NCBI GenBank assembly: GCA_024233005.1
Contig: JACKQE010000008.1
Coordinates: 62,001-126,000 of the forward strand
DNA: 64,000 nt
Source of the DNA: Akkermansiaceae bacterium
GTDB lineage: Bacteria; Verrucomicrobiota; Verrucomicrobiia; Verrucomicrobiales; DEV007
Reading direction: 5' to 3'
The notes beneath the pieces were generated by a model. That model did no database searches and had not been told where the DNA came from. It saw only the letters and a list, made by a program, of their open reading frames with translations. Of the stretch, positions 24,746 through 32,843 are shown one piece after another; the first letter of the stretch is position 1; each line of letters opens with the position of its first letter. A program made the translations under genes and the position numbers.

Positions 24746-26868
24746 GCCGCGGAAGTGGGGACAGGCTTGGTGTCGGTGGGCAGACCGGACTTCTGCTCCG
24801 CCCGGAAAGCGTCGCGTCGGGAGGGGAGGCAGAGCAGCGCTTCTCCGATCAGGGCCAGGGCCATGAGGATGAGAAACGTGCGCCAGATTTCATTGGTCAG
24901 GCTGCGGCCGCTCTCGGCCGTGTCATCGATGCGGCGGTATTCCAGTCCGGCGAAAAGCTGGTCGAGCTGGGCATCGCCCAAAGTGGCACCAGCGTCCTCG
25001 GTGAGAGGCCGATTCAGGGCCATGAGACGGGTCCCGTCAGAAAGGATGCCGGCGCGGAGGCCGAGCAGGGCCCGTCCGAGTCCGGCTTCGGGGGATCCAG
25101 GATCAGACGGTTGGCCGGAGGGAGCGGCGGATTCTTCCACCAGCCGCCATGGAGGAGTGTCCACTGAAGTGGCCCCAAGCGATCGGAGCGAGGCTTCGCG
25201 CTGCTGGGCATTGCCCAAAGTCAACACGCCGCTCTGCAGGGCGCGTTGCAGCATGGCGAAGAGAACCACCCCGTCCCGGGCCAGGTTGGATTGGCCCGGC
25301 TCAGGCAGGGCACCACAAAAATAAACCCCGCCGCGGCCGGGTCCGGAGGAAGCCGCCCGCACCAGGAGTGGCTCGCCGCCAGGGAGGCGTGCCAAAGGAA
25401 TGGAGTCTCCCCGGATGAGACGCTGTCGTGCGATCTCCAGTTCCCCCACCGGCAGGGCTTCGCCGGAACGCGCATTGGCGAGCAGTCCCTCATCGGTGCG
25501 CCACCATTCCGGTTGCCGGTCTGTGGCGTCGAGGTCTTTCCATGGGCCCCAGCTCAGCCCAAAAATCCCTTTCTCTTCAGTGGAACTTGGGTCCCCGGCA
25601 GTGTCCGATGGGGGAGGGAAGAACACGACGGAACGTCCTGCGGCGACGTGGTTTTCCAGCTGCTGGGTGAGAATGTCATCGGCAAGGGGCAACGGGGCCT
25701 GCCAGAGAACCAACGCGGCGCGGTCCCACTCGATGCTGGCAACCTGCGCCGGAGCGTGAACGATGGCTTCGTTTTTTCGCCCCGCTTCCAGAGACGCGGA
25801 AACGACGGCCCGCAGCGGACCGATCGTGGCGGCATCCTCCGAAACAATGACCGTGCGTGGCACCGGAGGCTCGTCGAACACAAAATGAAACGAGTTGTCC
25901 CGCAGGTTGGCATCCGCCGGCAGTTCCACCCGGCCCCAGCCCCGTTTGGCAGATTGGTCGATCGGCACGGTGTGCCCTTGGACAAGCGCTTCCTGTTCGG
26001 TCAATTTCACCTCCATTGTTGAGCGGGTCCCGTTGATGACCACCTGAACCGGCACCGAGAGCGGTGCGACGCCCGGTTCCCGGCGTTTCACCCGGATGTC
26101 AAAGCTCAGCTCGGCGCGCCCACCGGTGTCCCGGCGGATCACGTTCTCCACCGAGACGGAGAGGTTTTCCCCGGAGGCCTGTCCATAGGCCAAGAGGTGG
26201 AAACGCACCGCCTTGAGGCCGGCGAAGGCCGACCGGAGGGCCTCCCAGCGGCCGCTGGTGGGATCCCAGTCCGATTGCCGGAGATCGCTCGCGATCCAGA
26301 CATCGACCCTGCCCAGTTGGTTTTTGGTGATGAAATCAAGTCCTGCCTGCGCGAGTGCGGGCAGGTCGGCGGCAGTGTCCGTGGCCGCCGACTGCGGAAC
26401 ATCAGTGAGGGCTTCAGGGCGGTCCAAAGCGAGCGGTTCCAGCGTGGCGCTGTCGATCAGGACGACCCGGGCCTGCTTTCCGAACATGTCCAGCACCGCC
26501 TCCGAGACCTTGCGCAGCGCGGCGGCCCGCTTGGTTTCCGTGCCCGCGAGATTCTTCTCCTCCATGCTCGCCGAACGGTCCAGCAGCACCAGAATCGCAT
26601 CGGGAGCCCCACCGGTGAGGCCCAGCCAACCTCCCGCAAGGGGGCGGGCAATGACCGCGATGAGGGTGAGGACTGCGAGCACCCGGAGCGACAGAATGAG
26701 CACCTGACGCAGGCGGGAAAGGCCGCGGTTCATCCGCTGGGCCGCGAGGAGAAACATCATCGCGGCCCAGCGCACCGTGCGGCGTCGGTGCAGGTGGATG
26801 AGATGGATGATCACCGGAAGCGCCGCGAGGGGCAGTCCGAAAAGCAGGAGTGGCTCAAGAAAGCTCAT
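24742..26868 (-). CDS. BatA-like VWA membrane protein
   Basis: 708 residues. The N-terminal aerotolerance (BatA) signature is MSFLEPLLLFGLPLAALPVI followed by HLIHLHRRRTVRWAAMMFL. A second helix at about 57-77 precedes a VWA domain with the full MIDAS motif DRSASM (about residue 97). A large periplasmic region follows, and a C-terminal membrane helix lies near 680. It is the middle gene of a DUF58-BatA-VWA run. In other bacteria these work with a MoxR AAA+ chaperone, which is missing here. The exact role is unknown; envelope stress or cofactor/metal insertion have been suggested for the family. Confidence 0.83.
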   Translation of the reverse strand: MSFLEPLLLFGLPLAALPVIIHLIHLHRRRTVRWAAMMFLLAAQRMNRGLSRLRQVLILSLRVLAVLTLIAVIARPLAGGWLGLTGGAPDAILVLLDRSASMEEKNLAGTETKRAAALRKVSEAVLDMFGKQARVVLIDSATLEPLALDRPEALTDVPQSAATDTAADLPALAQAGLDFITKNQLGRVDVWIASDLRQSDWDPTSGRWEALRSAFAGLKAVRFHLLAYGQASGENLSVSVENVIRRDTGGRAELSFDIRVKRREPGVAPLSVPVQVVINGTRSTMEVKLTEQEALVQGHTVPIDQSAKRGWGRVELPADANLRDNSFHFVFDEPPVPRTVIVSEDAATIGPLRAVVSASLEAGRKNEAIVHAPAQVASIEWDRAALVLWQAPLPLADDILTQQLENHVAAGRSVVFFPPPSDTAGDPSSTEEKGIFGLSWGPWKDLDATDRQPEWWRTDEGLLANARSGEALPVGELEIARQRLIRGDSIPLARLPGGEPLLVRAASSGPGRGGVYFCGALPEPGQSNLARDGVVLFAMLQRALQSGVLTLGNAQQREASLRSLGATSVDTPPWRLVEESAAPSGQPSDPGSPEAGLGRALLGLRAGILSDGTRLMALNRPLTEDAGATLGDAQLDQLFAGLEYRRIDDTAESGRSLTNEIWRTFLILMALALIGEALLCLPSRRDAFRAEQKSGLPTDTKPVPTSAA

Positions 26869-26894
26869 CGTTTCTCAACAATCCGGGCCGGGGC

Positions 26895-27794
26895 CTAGCG
26901 GGCGGCGCGTTTCGGGGTGCGCCCGAGGAGGAAGCGGGCCAGCACTTCTTCGTAACGTTCGTGCAGTTTGACCCGGTGGTAGTCGATGCCGGTGGTGCGG
27001 ATGATTTCGTCCAGAGCGATCAGATAGGCATGGACCGCCTCGCGATACTGCCGGGCCACATCGGAGGGATCGGCGAGGATCGGTTCGCCTCCTTCGAGAT
27101 CAACGAAACGCGCTGGACGGTCGAAATCGAAGTCGATTTCCTGTTGGTCGAGAAGGTGAAACACCGCCACATCGTGCTTGCGGTAACGGAGATGCTGCAT
27201 CGCGGGTCTCAGCTCGGCGGGGTCCACAAACAGATCGGAAATGATGACCACCAAAGCGCGCTGGGGAACACGCTCCGCCGCATTGTGGAGGGCCTCCACC
27301 AGCGTGGTGCCGCCTCCCGGTTCCAGGTCGGAAATCTGGTCGAGCACCACCCCGAGATGGGCCGCGCCGCGACGGGCCGGGATCTCACGGGCGTGCTTTT
27401 CCCCGACCGACCAGAGTCCCACCGCGTCGCCTTGGCGGGCTGCCAGAAAAGCGAGGGTTCCTGCAAGACGGCGGGCGAAATCGAGTTTGGTGGCCGCATT
27501 CTCGCCGAAGGCCATCGATCCACTGCTGTCCACGATGAGACAGAGCCGGAGATTGGTGTCGGCTTCGAATTCCTTGATGTAAAACCGGTCGGTGCGGCCC
27601 CAGGTGCGCCAGTCGAGGCGGCGGGTGTCATCGCCCGGGACGTATTTCCGGTACTGGGCGAACTCCAGACTGGAGCCCTTGACCGGACTGCGGTGACGGC
27701 CCGAGACACTCCCCAGCATGGCAAACCGGGCGTAAAGCGGCAGACCCATGAGCTGGGCCATGGCTTTGGGGTCGAGAAAATCGCGCTTCTGCAT
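26895..27794 (-). CDS. DUF58 domain protein
   Basis: 299 residues with the DUF58 core: FAQYRKYVPGDDTRRLDWRT, then a VWA-like fold with DSSGSM and VVIISDLFVD. It starts MQKRDFLDPKAMAQLMGLPL, typical for the short DUF58 type lacking N-terminal membrane helices. It is first in a run with BatA-like (26 bp downstream) and VWA genes. The upstream 234-bp divergent region should carry its promoter. No moxR gene lies between it and the divergent DUF1501 gene. Confidence 0.88.
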   Translation of the reverse strand: MQKRDFLDPKAMAQLMGLPLYARFAMLGSVSGRHRSPVKGSSLEFAQYRKYVPGDDTRRLDWRTWGRTDRFYIKEFEADTNLRLCLIVDSSGSMAFGENAATKLDFARRLAGTLAFLAARQGDAVGLWSVGEKHAREIPARRGAAHLGVVLDQISDLEPGGGTTLVEALHNAAERVPQRALVVIISDLFVDPAELRPAMQHLRYRKHDVAVFHLLDQQEIDFDFDRPARFVDLEGGEPILADPSDVARQYREAVHAYLIALDEIIRTTGIDYHRVKLHERYEEVLARFLLGRTPKRAAR

Positions 27795-27984
27795 GAACGG
27801 TAGGACTGGCCGGGAATGTCTTTAGATGATCCCCGGGCGACAATAACCTCAGAATGGGGCCCGGGAAGCAAGAAAAATCCGGAAGGCGATCAACCCACCG
27901 GCAGACGATCCGCGGACCTGTGGAAGATGGATTGAAAAAGGGAGGAGTCCGCGGCATTGGCGCCATCGCGGCCCGAAGGCGGGC

Positions 27985-28010
27985 TTGCGCGGGTTGGACG
28001 CCCGGCGCAA
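27985..28010 (+). promoter_or_regulatory. GC-rich hairpin in the DUF1501 leader
   Basis: The arms ttgcgcggg (27985-27993) and cccggcgcaa (28001-28010) pair with one bulged base around a 7-nt loop, 18 nt before the ATG. It could be leader structure affecting translation, or coincidence in GC-rich DNA. Confidence 0.3.
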
Positions 28011-28028
28011 TGGCCTTATGTTGTCATC

Positions 28029-29468
28029 ATGCACTCCCGCCTGCCGCCTCCTGAGTCAGTCCGTCAGCTAACGCGCCGCTCCCTGCTAGGGCGGGGCGCG
28101 CAGGGATTGGGGGGGCTGGCGTTGGCGTCGCTTCTCGAGCCGGATCTGCTCCGGGGAGCTTCCGACCGATGGAGCGGGGCGGTACCCGCCGGGCATTTCC
28201 CCAGCAAGATTAAACGCGTCATCTGGCTCACGATGGCCGGCGGTCCTTCCCATCTGGAAACCTTCGACTATAAGCCCAAGCTTGCCGCAATGGATGGCAA
28301 ACCCATGCCCGAGAGCATGACCAAAGGCCAGCAGATCGCCCAGCTCCAAGGCAAGCCGTTGGTTTGCTTCGGGCCCCAGCTCCCGTTCAAGAAGTTCGGT
28401 CGGAGCGGTCTGGAAATGTGCGCCTTGTTTGAGCAGCTTGGTTCCGTTGCCGACGATCTCTGTATCGTGCGGAGCATGACCACCGAGGCCATCAATCACG
28501 ACCCGGCTCACATGTTTTTCAACAGCGGCTCCCAGATTGCCGGGAGACCCAGCATGGGGGCCTGGGTGACCTACGGGCTGGGCAGTGAGGCCGCGGACCT
28601 TCCCGGGTTCGTCGTGCTTACTTCGTTGGGAAAAGGGGGGCAAAACCAGCCCATCGCCGCCCGCCAGTGGAGCAGCGGCTTTCTCCCGAGCCGGTTCCAG
28701 GGAGTGCAATTGAGGAGCAAAGGGGATGCCGTGCTCTATCTCGGCAATCCGGCCGGCATTTCCCGCGACCGTCAGGGGGACGTCATTGACACGGTGAACC
28801 GGCTCAATGCCCGTCATCAGGATGCCGTGGGTGATCCTGAAATCGGAACGCGGATTTCCCAGTATGAGATGGCTTTTAAAATGCAGGCCAGTGTTCCCGG
28901 CCTGATGGACGTCACCGGCGAGCCGAAATCCGTGATGGATCTCTACGGTTGCCAGCCTGGGGACGGATCCTTCGCGGCAAACTGTCTGCTCGCGCGGCGT
29001 CTCGCGGAACGCGGGGTCCGCTTTATGCAGCTCTACCACAAAGACTGGGATCATCATGGCGGCGTCAAGCAGGGGGTGGAGCTCAAGGCCGCGGAGATCG
29101 ACCGCGCCTGCATGGCCTTGATCACCGATCTCAAGCAGCGCGGTCTTTTCGAGGACACCCTGATCGTCTGGGCCGGTGAGTTCGGACGCACTCCCATGAG
29201 CCAGGGCGGCAGCGGGCGCGACCACCACAACAAGGGGTTTTCCATCTGGCTCGCGGGCGGCGGCATCAAGGGCGGCATCAGCCACGGGGCGACAGACGAG
29301 CTGGGCTATGCCGCGGTGGAGAATGTTTTCAATGTCCACAAGTTGCACGCCACCATGTTGCAGCTCATGGGTGTTGACCATGAACGGCTCACCTACAAAT
29401 TTCAAGGGTTGGATTTCCGACTCTCCGGGGTCGAGCCGGTGAAGCCGGTCTGGGACATCATGGCCTAA
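28029..29468 (+). CDS. DUF1501 domain secreted protein (Tat signal)
   Basis: A 479-residue member of the DUF1501 (sulfatase-like fold) family. The N-terminus has a twin-arginine signal, TRRSLLGRGAQGLGGLALAS. Family motifs are WLTMAGGPSHLETFDYKP, YHKDWDHHG, VWAGEFGRTP and GRDHHNKGFS, containing the His/Asp/Glu residues expected around a metal site. It is probably exported folded; the substrate is unknown. DUF1501 genes of Planctomycetes and Verrucomicrobiota normally sit directly after a DUF1549/DUF1553 cytochrome-type gene; here none is present and a cyclase follows 80 bp later. Confidence 0.93.
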   Translation: MHSRLPPPESVRQLTRRSLLGRGAQGLGGLALASLLEPDLLRGASDRWSGAVPAGHFPSKIKRVIWLTMAGGPSHLETFDYKPKLAAMDGKPMPESMTKGQQIAQLQGKPLVCFGPQLPFKKFGRSGLEMCALFEQLGSVADDLCIVRSMTTEAINHDPAHMFFNSGSQIAGRPSMGAWVTYGLGSEAADLPGFVVLTSLGKGGQNQPIAARQWSSGFLPSRFQGVQLRSKGDAVLYLGNPAGISRDRQGDVIDTVNRLNARHQDAVGDPEIGTRISQYEMAFKMQASVPGLMDVTGEPKSVMDLYGCQPGDGSFAANCLLARRLAERGVRFMQLYHKDWDHHGGVKQGVELKAAEIDRACMALITDLKQRGLFEDTLIVWAGEFGRTPMSQGGSGRDHHNKGFSIWLAGGGIKGGISHGATDELGYAAVENVFNVHKLHATMLQLMGVDHERLTYKFQGLDFRLSGVEPVKPVWDIMA

Positions 29469-29548
29469 ACGTGGACCCCATCCGGTTGCGTGGGGCCGCC
29501 AAAGGAAAGATTGACCCATCCCGTCGGTGTCGGCAGACTGATGGAACC

Positions 29549-30175
29549 ATGAGCCGGACCAACGACCATTTTCAGGATCTCTTGCTGCAATTTTCCCAGG
29601 AGAACGACGCTCCGCAGCGCAAGGCCATCGAGAAGAGGGTCTGGGAAGAATTCGGAGCCTCCCTCACCGTGATGGTGTTGGACATGTCTGGATTCACCGA
29701 ATTGTCGCAACGCCATGGCGTGGTGCACTACCTCTCAATGGTCCGGCGCATGCAGCTCACCGCACGGCCCATTATCCAGGATTTCCTGGGGCGGGTCATC
29801 AAATTCGAGGCGGACAACTGCTTTGCGGTGTTTCCTGACGTGGTCTCAGCCATCCGGGCCTGCATTGCGCTGAATCATGCGTTCGACGCCGCCAACGTGG
29901 TGACCGAGGACGAACTCGACATCCGGATCTCCTGTGGTATTGATACAGGTCGGATTCTTCTGATCGGGGATCACGACTTCTTTGGCAATGCCGTGAACCG
30001 TGCCAGCAAGCTTGGCGAAGACATCGCCGGGACGGGAGAAATCCTTGTCACCCAATCCGCGCTGGACGCCATCACGGGATCGGTGGAGTTCACCTGGGAA
30101 CTGATGACCCTGAGCATTTCCGGCATTGAACTGCCCTCCGCCCGGATCGTGTATCATCAGTCACCCAGGATCTGA
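29549..30175 (+). CDS. single-domain class III adenylate/guanylate cyclase
   Basis: A 208-residue protein that is almost only a class III cyclase catalytic domain, without sensor or membrane segment. Metal aspartates are D45 (VLDMSGFTEL) and D89 (FEADNCFAVF). The adenine-selecting pair appears as K85 and D143. The transition-state Asn is N150, but the usual Arg four residues on is K154 (VNRASKLGED). The GIDTGRILLIGDHDFFGNAV block places it in a subfamily with the ASKLGED ending. It converges on recQ with a 29-bp gap. Confidence 0.85.
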   Translation: MSRTNDHFQDLLLQFSQENDAPQRKAIEKRVWEEFGASLTVMVLDMSGFTELSQRHGVVHYLSMVRRMQLTARPIIQDFLGRVIKFEADNCFAVFPDVVSAIRACIALNHAFDAANVVTEDELDIRISCGIDTGRILLIGDHDFFGNAVNRASKLGEDIAGTGEILVTQSALDAITGSVEFTWELMTLSISGIELPSARIVYHQSPRI

Positions 30176-30204
30176 TGCCCGGACGGTTGCGGCCAGTTCT
30201 TGTG

Positions 30205-32391
30205 TTAGTGCTCCCGGATCAATTCCAGAAAGGGAGCGAGGAATCGCTCCGCCTTTGCGGTGCCGATGCCGGGGATCGTGAGCCCTTGTTCTATGGTTTG
30301 CGGACGGAGGCGGGTCAGGGATTCCAGTGTTTTGTCCGTGAAAATGGCAAATGCCGGGAGGTTGCCCTGTTCCTTCGCGAGACGCAGGCGGAGAGCTCGC
30401 ATTTTTTCGAAGAGGGCGGCGTCAAATCCCACTTCACGGAGGACCACGGGTGTTTTGCTTGATTTCCCTTTCCGGGTCTTGGCGGGATGGGCGGCCGGCG
30501 CGGTTTCCGGCCAGTGCATACGAAAATCGCGGCCTCCCCGCATCGCCTCCGCCCCCCGGGACGTCAAAGCCACCAGAGGGTAGGCTCCCCGTTCGGTGAG
30601 CAGGAGTCCCGACTTTTCGAGCTCATTGAGCAGCGCATAGACGAAGGCCGTGCCTTCGGCTTTGAGGATACCGTAAGTGCTGAGTTGGTCGAGGCCTGCC
30701 GAAATGACCTCACTAGCCTGGCTCCCGGTGAGCATTTGGACGATCTTGCCTTTGCCGAAGCGGGGCTCCCAACCGGTGGAGGTGCGACGGGAGGCCCGGG
30801 CCACCCCCGCGAGGGCTTTCTGGACGAGGAGAAGTTCGGATTCGGTGAGGGAGCGGAGGCTCCCGGAGTGGCGGCCGGCGCACTGGTCGCAGGTGCCACA
30901 GGGGGACGATTCCTCCTCGCCGAAATAGTGCAGCATCCACTCCTGCCGGCAACCGGCGCCGTAGGCGTATTTCACCATCGATTCCAGTTTGGCATGGTCC
31001 CGGCGGGACTTTTCCATGAGGGCGGCCTCATCCAATTCCAGCCGGGCTCCGGAGACCTCGGGACGGAGCAGCCGGGTGCCCCGGGTGCGCTCCCCGGCGA
31101 CGTCGAATCGCATGATGTGGCCATGTCTCCCCAGTATGCTGAGAGCCGAACTGACGCCCATATCATTTTTGGCCCCGACGGAGGCCGCGAGATCCCGGAT
31201 CGGGACGAGGGCCACACCATCCGTGGCGTGGGCTCGCAGGATGTCGTAAACATGGCGGATCAACGATGGCGGCGGATTGGCTCCCTCGATGAAAAATTCC
31301 TGGGTGGAGGTGTCCGCATAGTTGAACAGCAGTTCGCAGAAACCGGGTTCGCCGTCCCGTCCGGCGCGTCCTGCTTCCTGGTAATAAGCCTCCGGACTGC
31401 CCGGGACATCAAAATGGGCCACAAACCGGACGTCGGAACGGTCGATGCCCATGCCGAAGGCGTTGGTCGCCACAGCGACATCACGCTTCCGGTTGAGGAA
31501 GGCATTCTGCGCCTCCTCGCGTTCCCGGTCATCCATCCCGCCATGATAAGCCACCAGTTTCACGCCGAGTGAGGTGAGGGAATCGGAGACCTCTTCGACG
31601 CGCTTCCGGGTGGCGCAATAGACGATTCCGGTGCCATGCTCCTCGACAAGCGCTTCAAGTCGCTGGTATTTTTGGGCGTGGTTGTCGCACTGGGTGACGC
31701 GGAAGCTCAGATTGGGTCGCGAGAAGCCGGTGACGGTAATGAAGGGATCCGACAAACCGAGGATCTCGATGATGTCGCGGCGGACCTCGGGGGTGGCGGT
31801 GGCGGTGAAGCCCGCCGTCTGCGGATTCCCCATCGCCTGACGGGCCTGTCCGAGTCGCAGATAGTCGGGACGGAAATCGTGTCCCCACTGGGAGAGACAG
31901 TGGGCTTCATCAATCGCCAACAACGCCACCGGGACTTCGCGCAGAGACTGGCAGAAGGCTTCGCTGCGGAAACGCTCGGGGGCGATGTAAACGAGTTTGT
32001 AGGCTCCCTCGCGCATCTGGCGGAGCCGGTCTCGCTGTTCGGGGAGGGAGAGGGTGCTGTTGATGACGGTCGCCGGAATGCCGCGCCGCTCCAACGCATC
32101 GACCTGGTCTTTCATCAGGGCAATGAGCGGGCTGACGACGAGAGTCACGCCATCCAGCATGAGCGCGGGCAGTTGGTAGCAGAGGGATTTGCCCCCGCCG
32201 GTGGGCATCACGACCAGGGCGTCGCGACCCTCGGCCAGGGCTTCGACGACGGGCAATTGACCGTGACGGAATTCGCGGAATCCAAAATGCCGATCCAGCG
32301 TCTCGAGAGCCGCTTCGGCGGTTGACGGGACGCCATCAGGGGCTTCCCCGGAAAGGGAATCGGGTTTGGCAGATCCGGAGGCACTCGGCAT
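30205..32391 (-). CDS. recQ: ATP-dependent DNA helicase RecQ
   Basis: A 728-residue RecQ, 3'-5' helicase for recombination and repair. It has a helicase core with Walker A MPTGGGKSLCYQLP, DEAH-box IDEAHCLSQWGHDFR and motif VI region QEAGRAGRDG. The zinc-binding segment carries C..CxxC (GAGCRQEWMLHYF then PCGTCDQC), followed by the RQC winged helix. A C-terminal HRDC domain (FEKMRALRLRLAKEQGN, TIPGIGTAKAERF) completes the standard layout. The start MPSASGS at 32391 is preferred; GGAGG lies about 12 nt upstream. It is divergent from feoA. Confidence 0.96.
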   Translation of the reverse strand: MPSASGSAKPDSLSGEAPDGVPSTAEAALETLDRHFGFREFRHGQLPVVEALAEGRDALVVMPTGGGKSLCYQLPALMLDGVTLVVSPLIALMKDQVDALERRGIPATVINSTLSLPEQRDRLRQMREGAYKLVYIAPERFRSEAFCQSLREVPVALLAIDEAHCLSQWGHDFRPDYLRLGQARQAMGNPQTAGFTATATPEVRRDIIEILGLSDPFITVTGFSRPNLSFRVTQCDNHAQKYQRLEALVEEHGTGIVYCATRKRVEEVSDSLTSLGVKLVAYHGGMDDREREEAQNAFLNRKRDVAVATNAFGMGIDRSDVRFVAHFDVPGSPEAYYQEAGRAGRDGEPGFCELLFNYADTSTQEFFIEGANPPPSLIRHVYDILRAHATDGVALVPIRDLAASVGAKNDMGVSSALSILGRHGHIMRFDVAGERTRGTRLLRPEVSGARLELDEAALMEKSRRDHAKLESMVKYAYGAGCRQEWMLHYFGEEESSPCGTCDQCAGRHSGSLRSLTESELLLVQKALAGVARASRRTSTGWEPRFGKGKIVQMLTGSQASEVISAGLDQLSTYGILKAEGTAFVYALLNELEKSGLLLTERGAYPLVALTSRGAEAMRGGRDFRMHWPETAPAAHPAKTRKGKSSKTPVVLREVGFDAALFEKMRALRLRLAKEQGNLPAFAIFTDKTLESLTRLRPQTIEQGLTIPGIGTAKAERFLAPFLELIREH

Positions 32392-32535
32392 GCTTGTTGA
32401 TAGCCTCCGTGAGCCGGACCGACAAGGGAGAAAAGAGGTTCCGGAGCTCGGAAGGGCAACCCGTGGCGGCATTCCACGGGATGGATGCGGGGGCGGAAAT
32501 GCGCCAGCCGCGGACTGCCATTTTTGGTTGTCAAA

Positions 32536-32540
32536 AAGGA
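32536..32540 (+). promoter_or_regulatory. Shine-Dalgarno deciding the feoA GTG start
   Basis: aagga lies 6 nt before GTG 32547. The next in-frame ATG (32565) has no such site, which favours the GTG start. Confidence 0.55.
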
Positions 32541-32546
32541 TTCCTT

Positions 32547-32843
32547 GTGTCAAATTATGTGCTGATGAGACTCAATCGCAATAGCGCTCTTGCCGGTGTC
32601 GGCTTCTGCACCGTCTCCGACCTGTCTCCAGGCTGCGAAGGGGTGATCAGTGGATTTTTGAATCGGGATGTCGCCCTGCGGCGTTTCCGGGAAATGGGAC
32701 TTGTCGAAGGCACCGGTGTCCGAGTGGTGCGCAAGGCTCCTTTTCGCGGTGCCATCGAGATCGCCGTCCGCGGCGCGAGACTTTCGATTCGCAACGAGGC
32801 TGCCAGCCAGATCGCGGTGCGCCTGGTGGGGGAGCTGGAATGA
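32547..32843 (+). CDS. feoA: ferrous iron transport protein FeoA
   Basis: A 98-residue (GTG start) or 92-residue (ATG 32565) SH3-like FeoA. It has the family blocks VSDLSPGCEGVISGF, RRFREMGLVEGTGVRVVRKA, PFRGAIEIAVRG and the terminal hydrophobic strand. FeoA is a small cytoplasmic partner of the FeoB ferrous iron transporter. Its TGA overlaps the feoB ATG by 4 bp (ATGA at 32840), so the two are translationally coupled. No Fur box could be confidently read in the recQ-feoA gap. Confidence 0.92.
   Translation: MSNYVLMRLNRNSALAGVGFCTVSDLSPGCEGVISGFLNRDVALRRFREMGLVEGTGVRVVRKAPFRGAIEIAVRGARLSIRNEAASQIAVRLVGELE

Noticed and set aside
22832..25324. Very long plus-strand open frame (830 codons)
   Set aside because: It lies antisense to the VWA and BatA-like genes, has no recognisable domain and is Gly/Arg/His-rich as expected for an antisense frame in GC-rich DNA.
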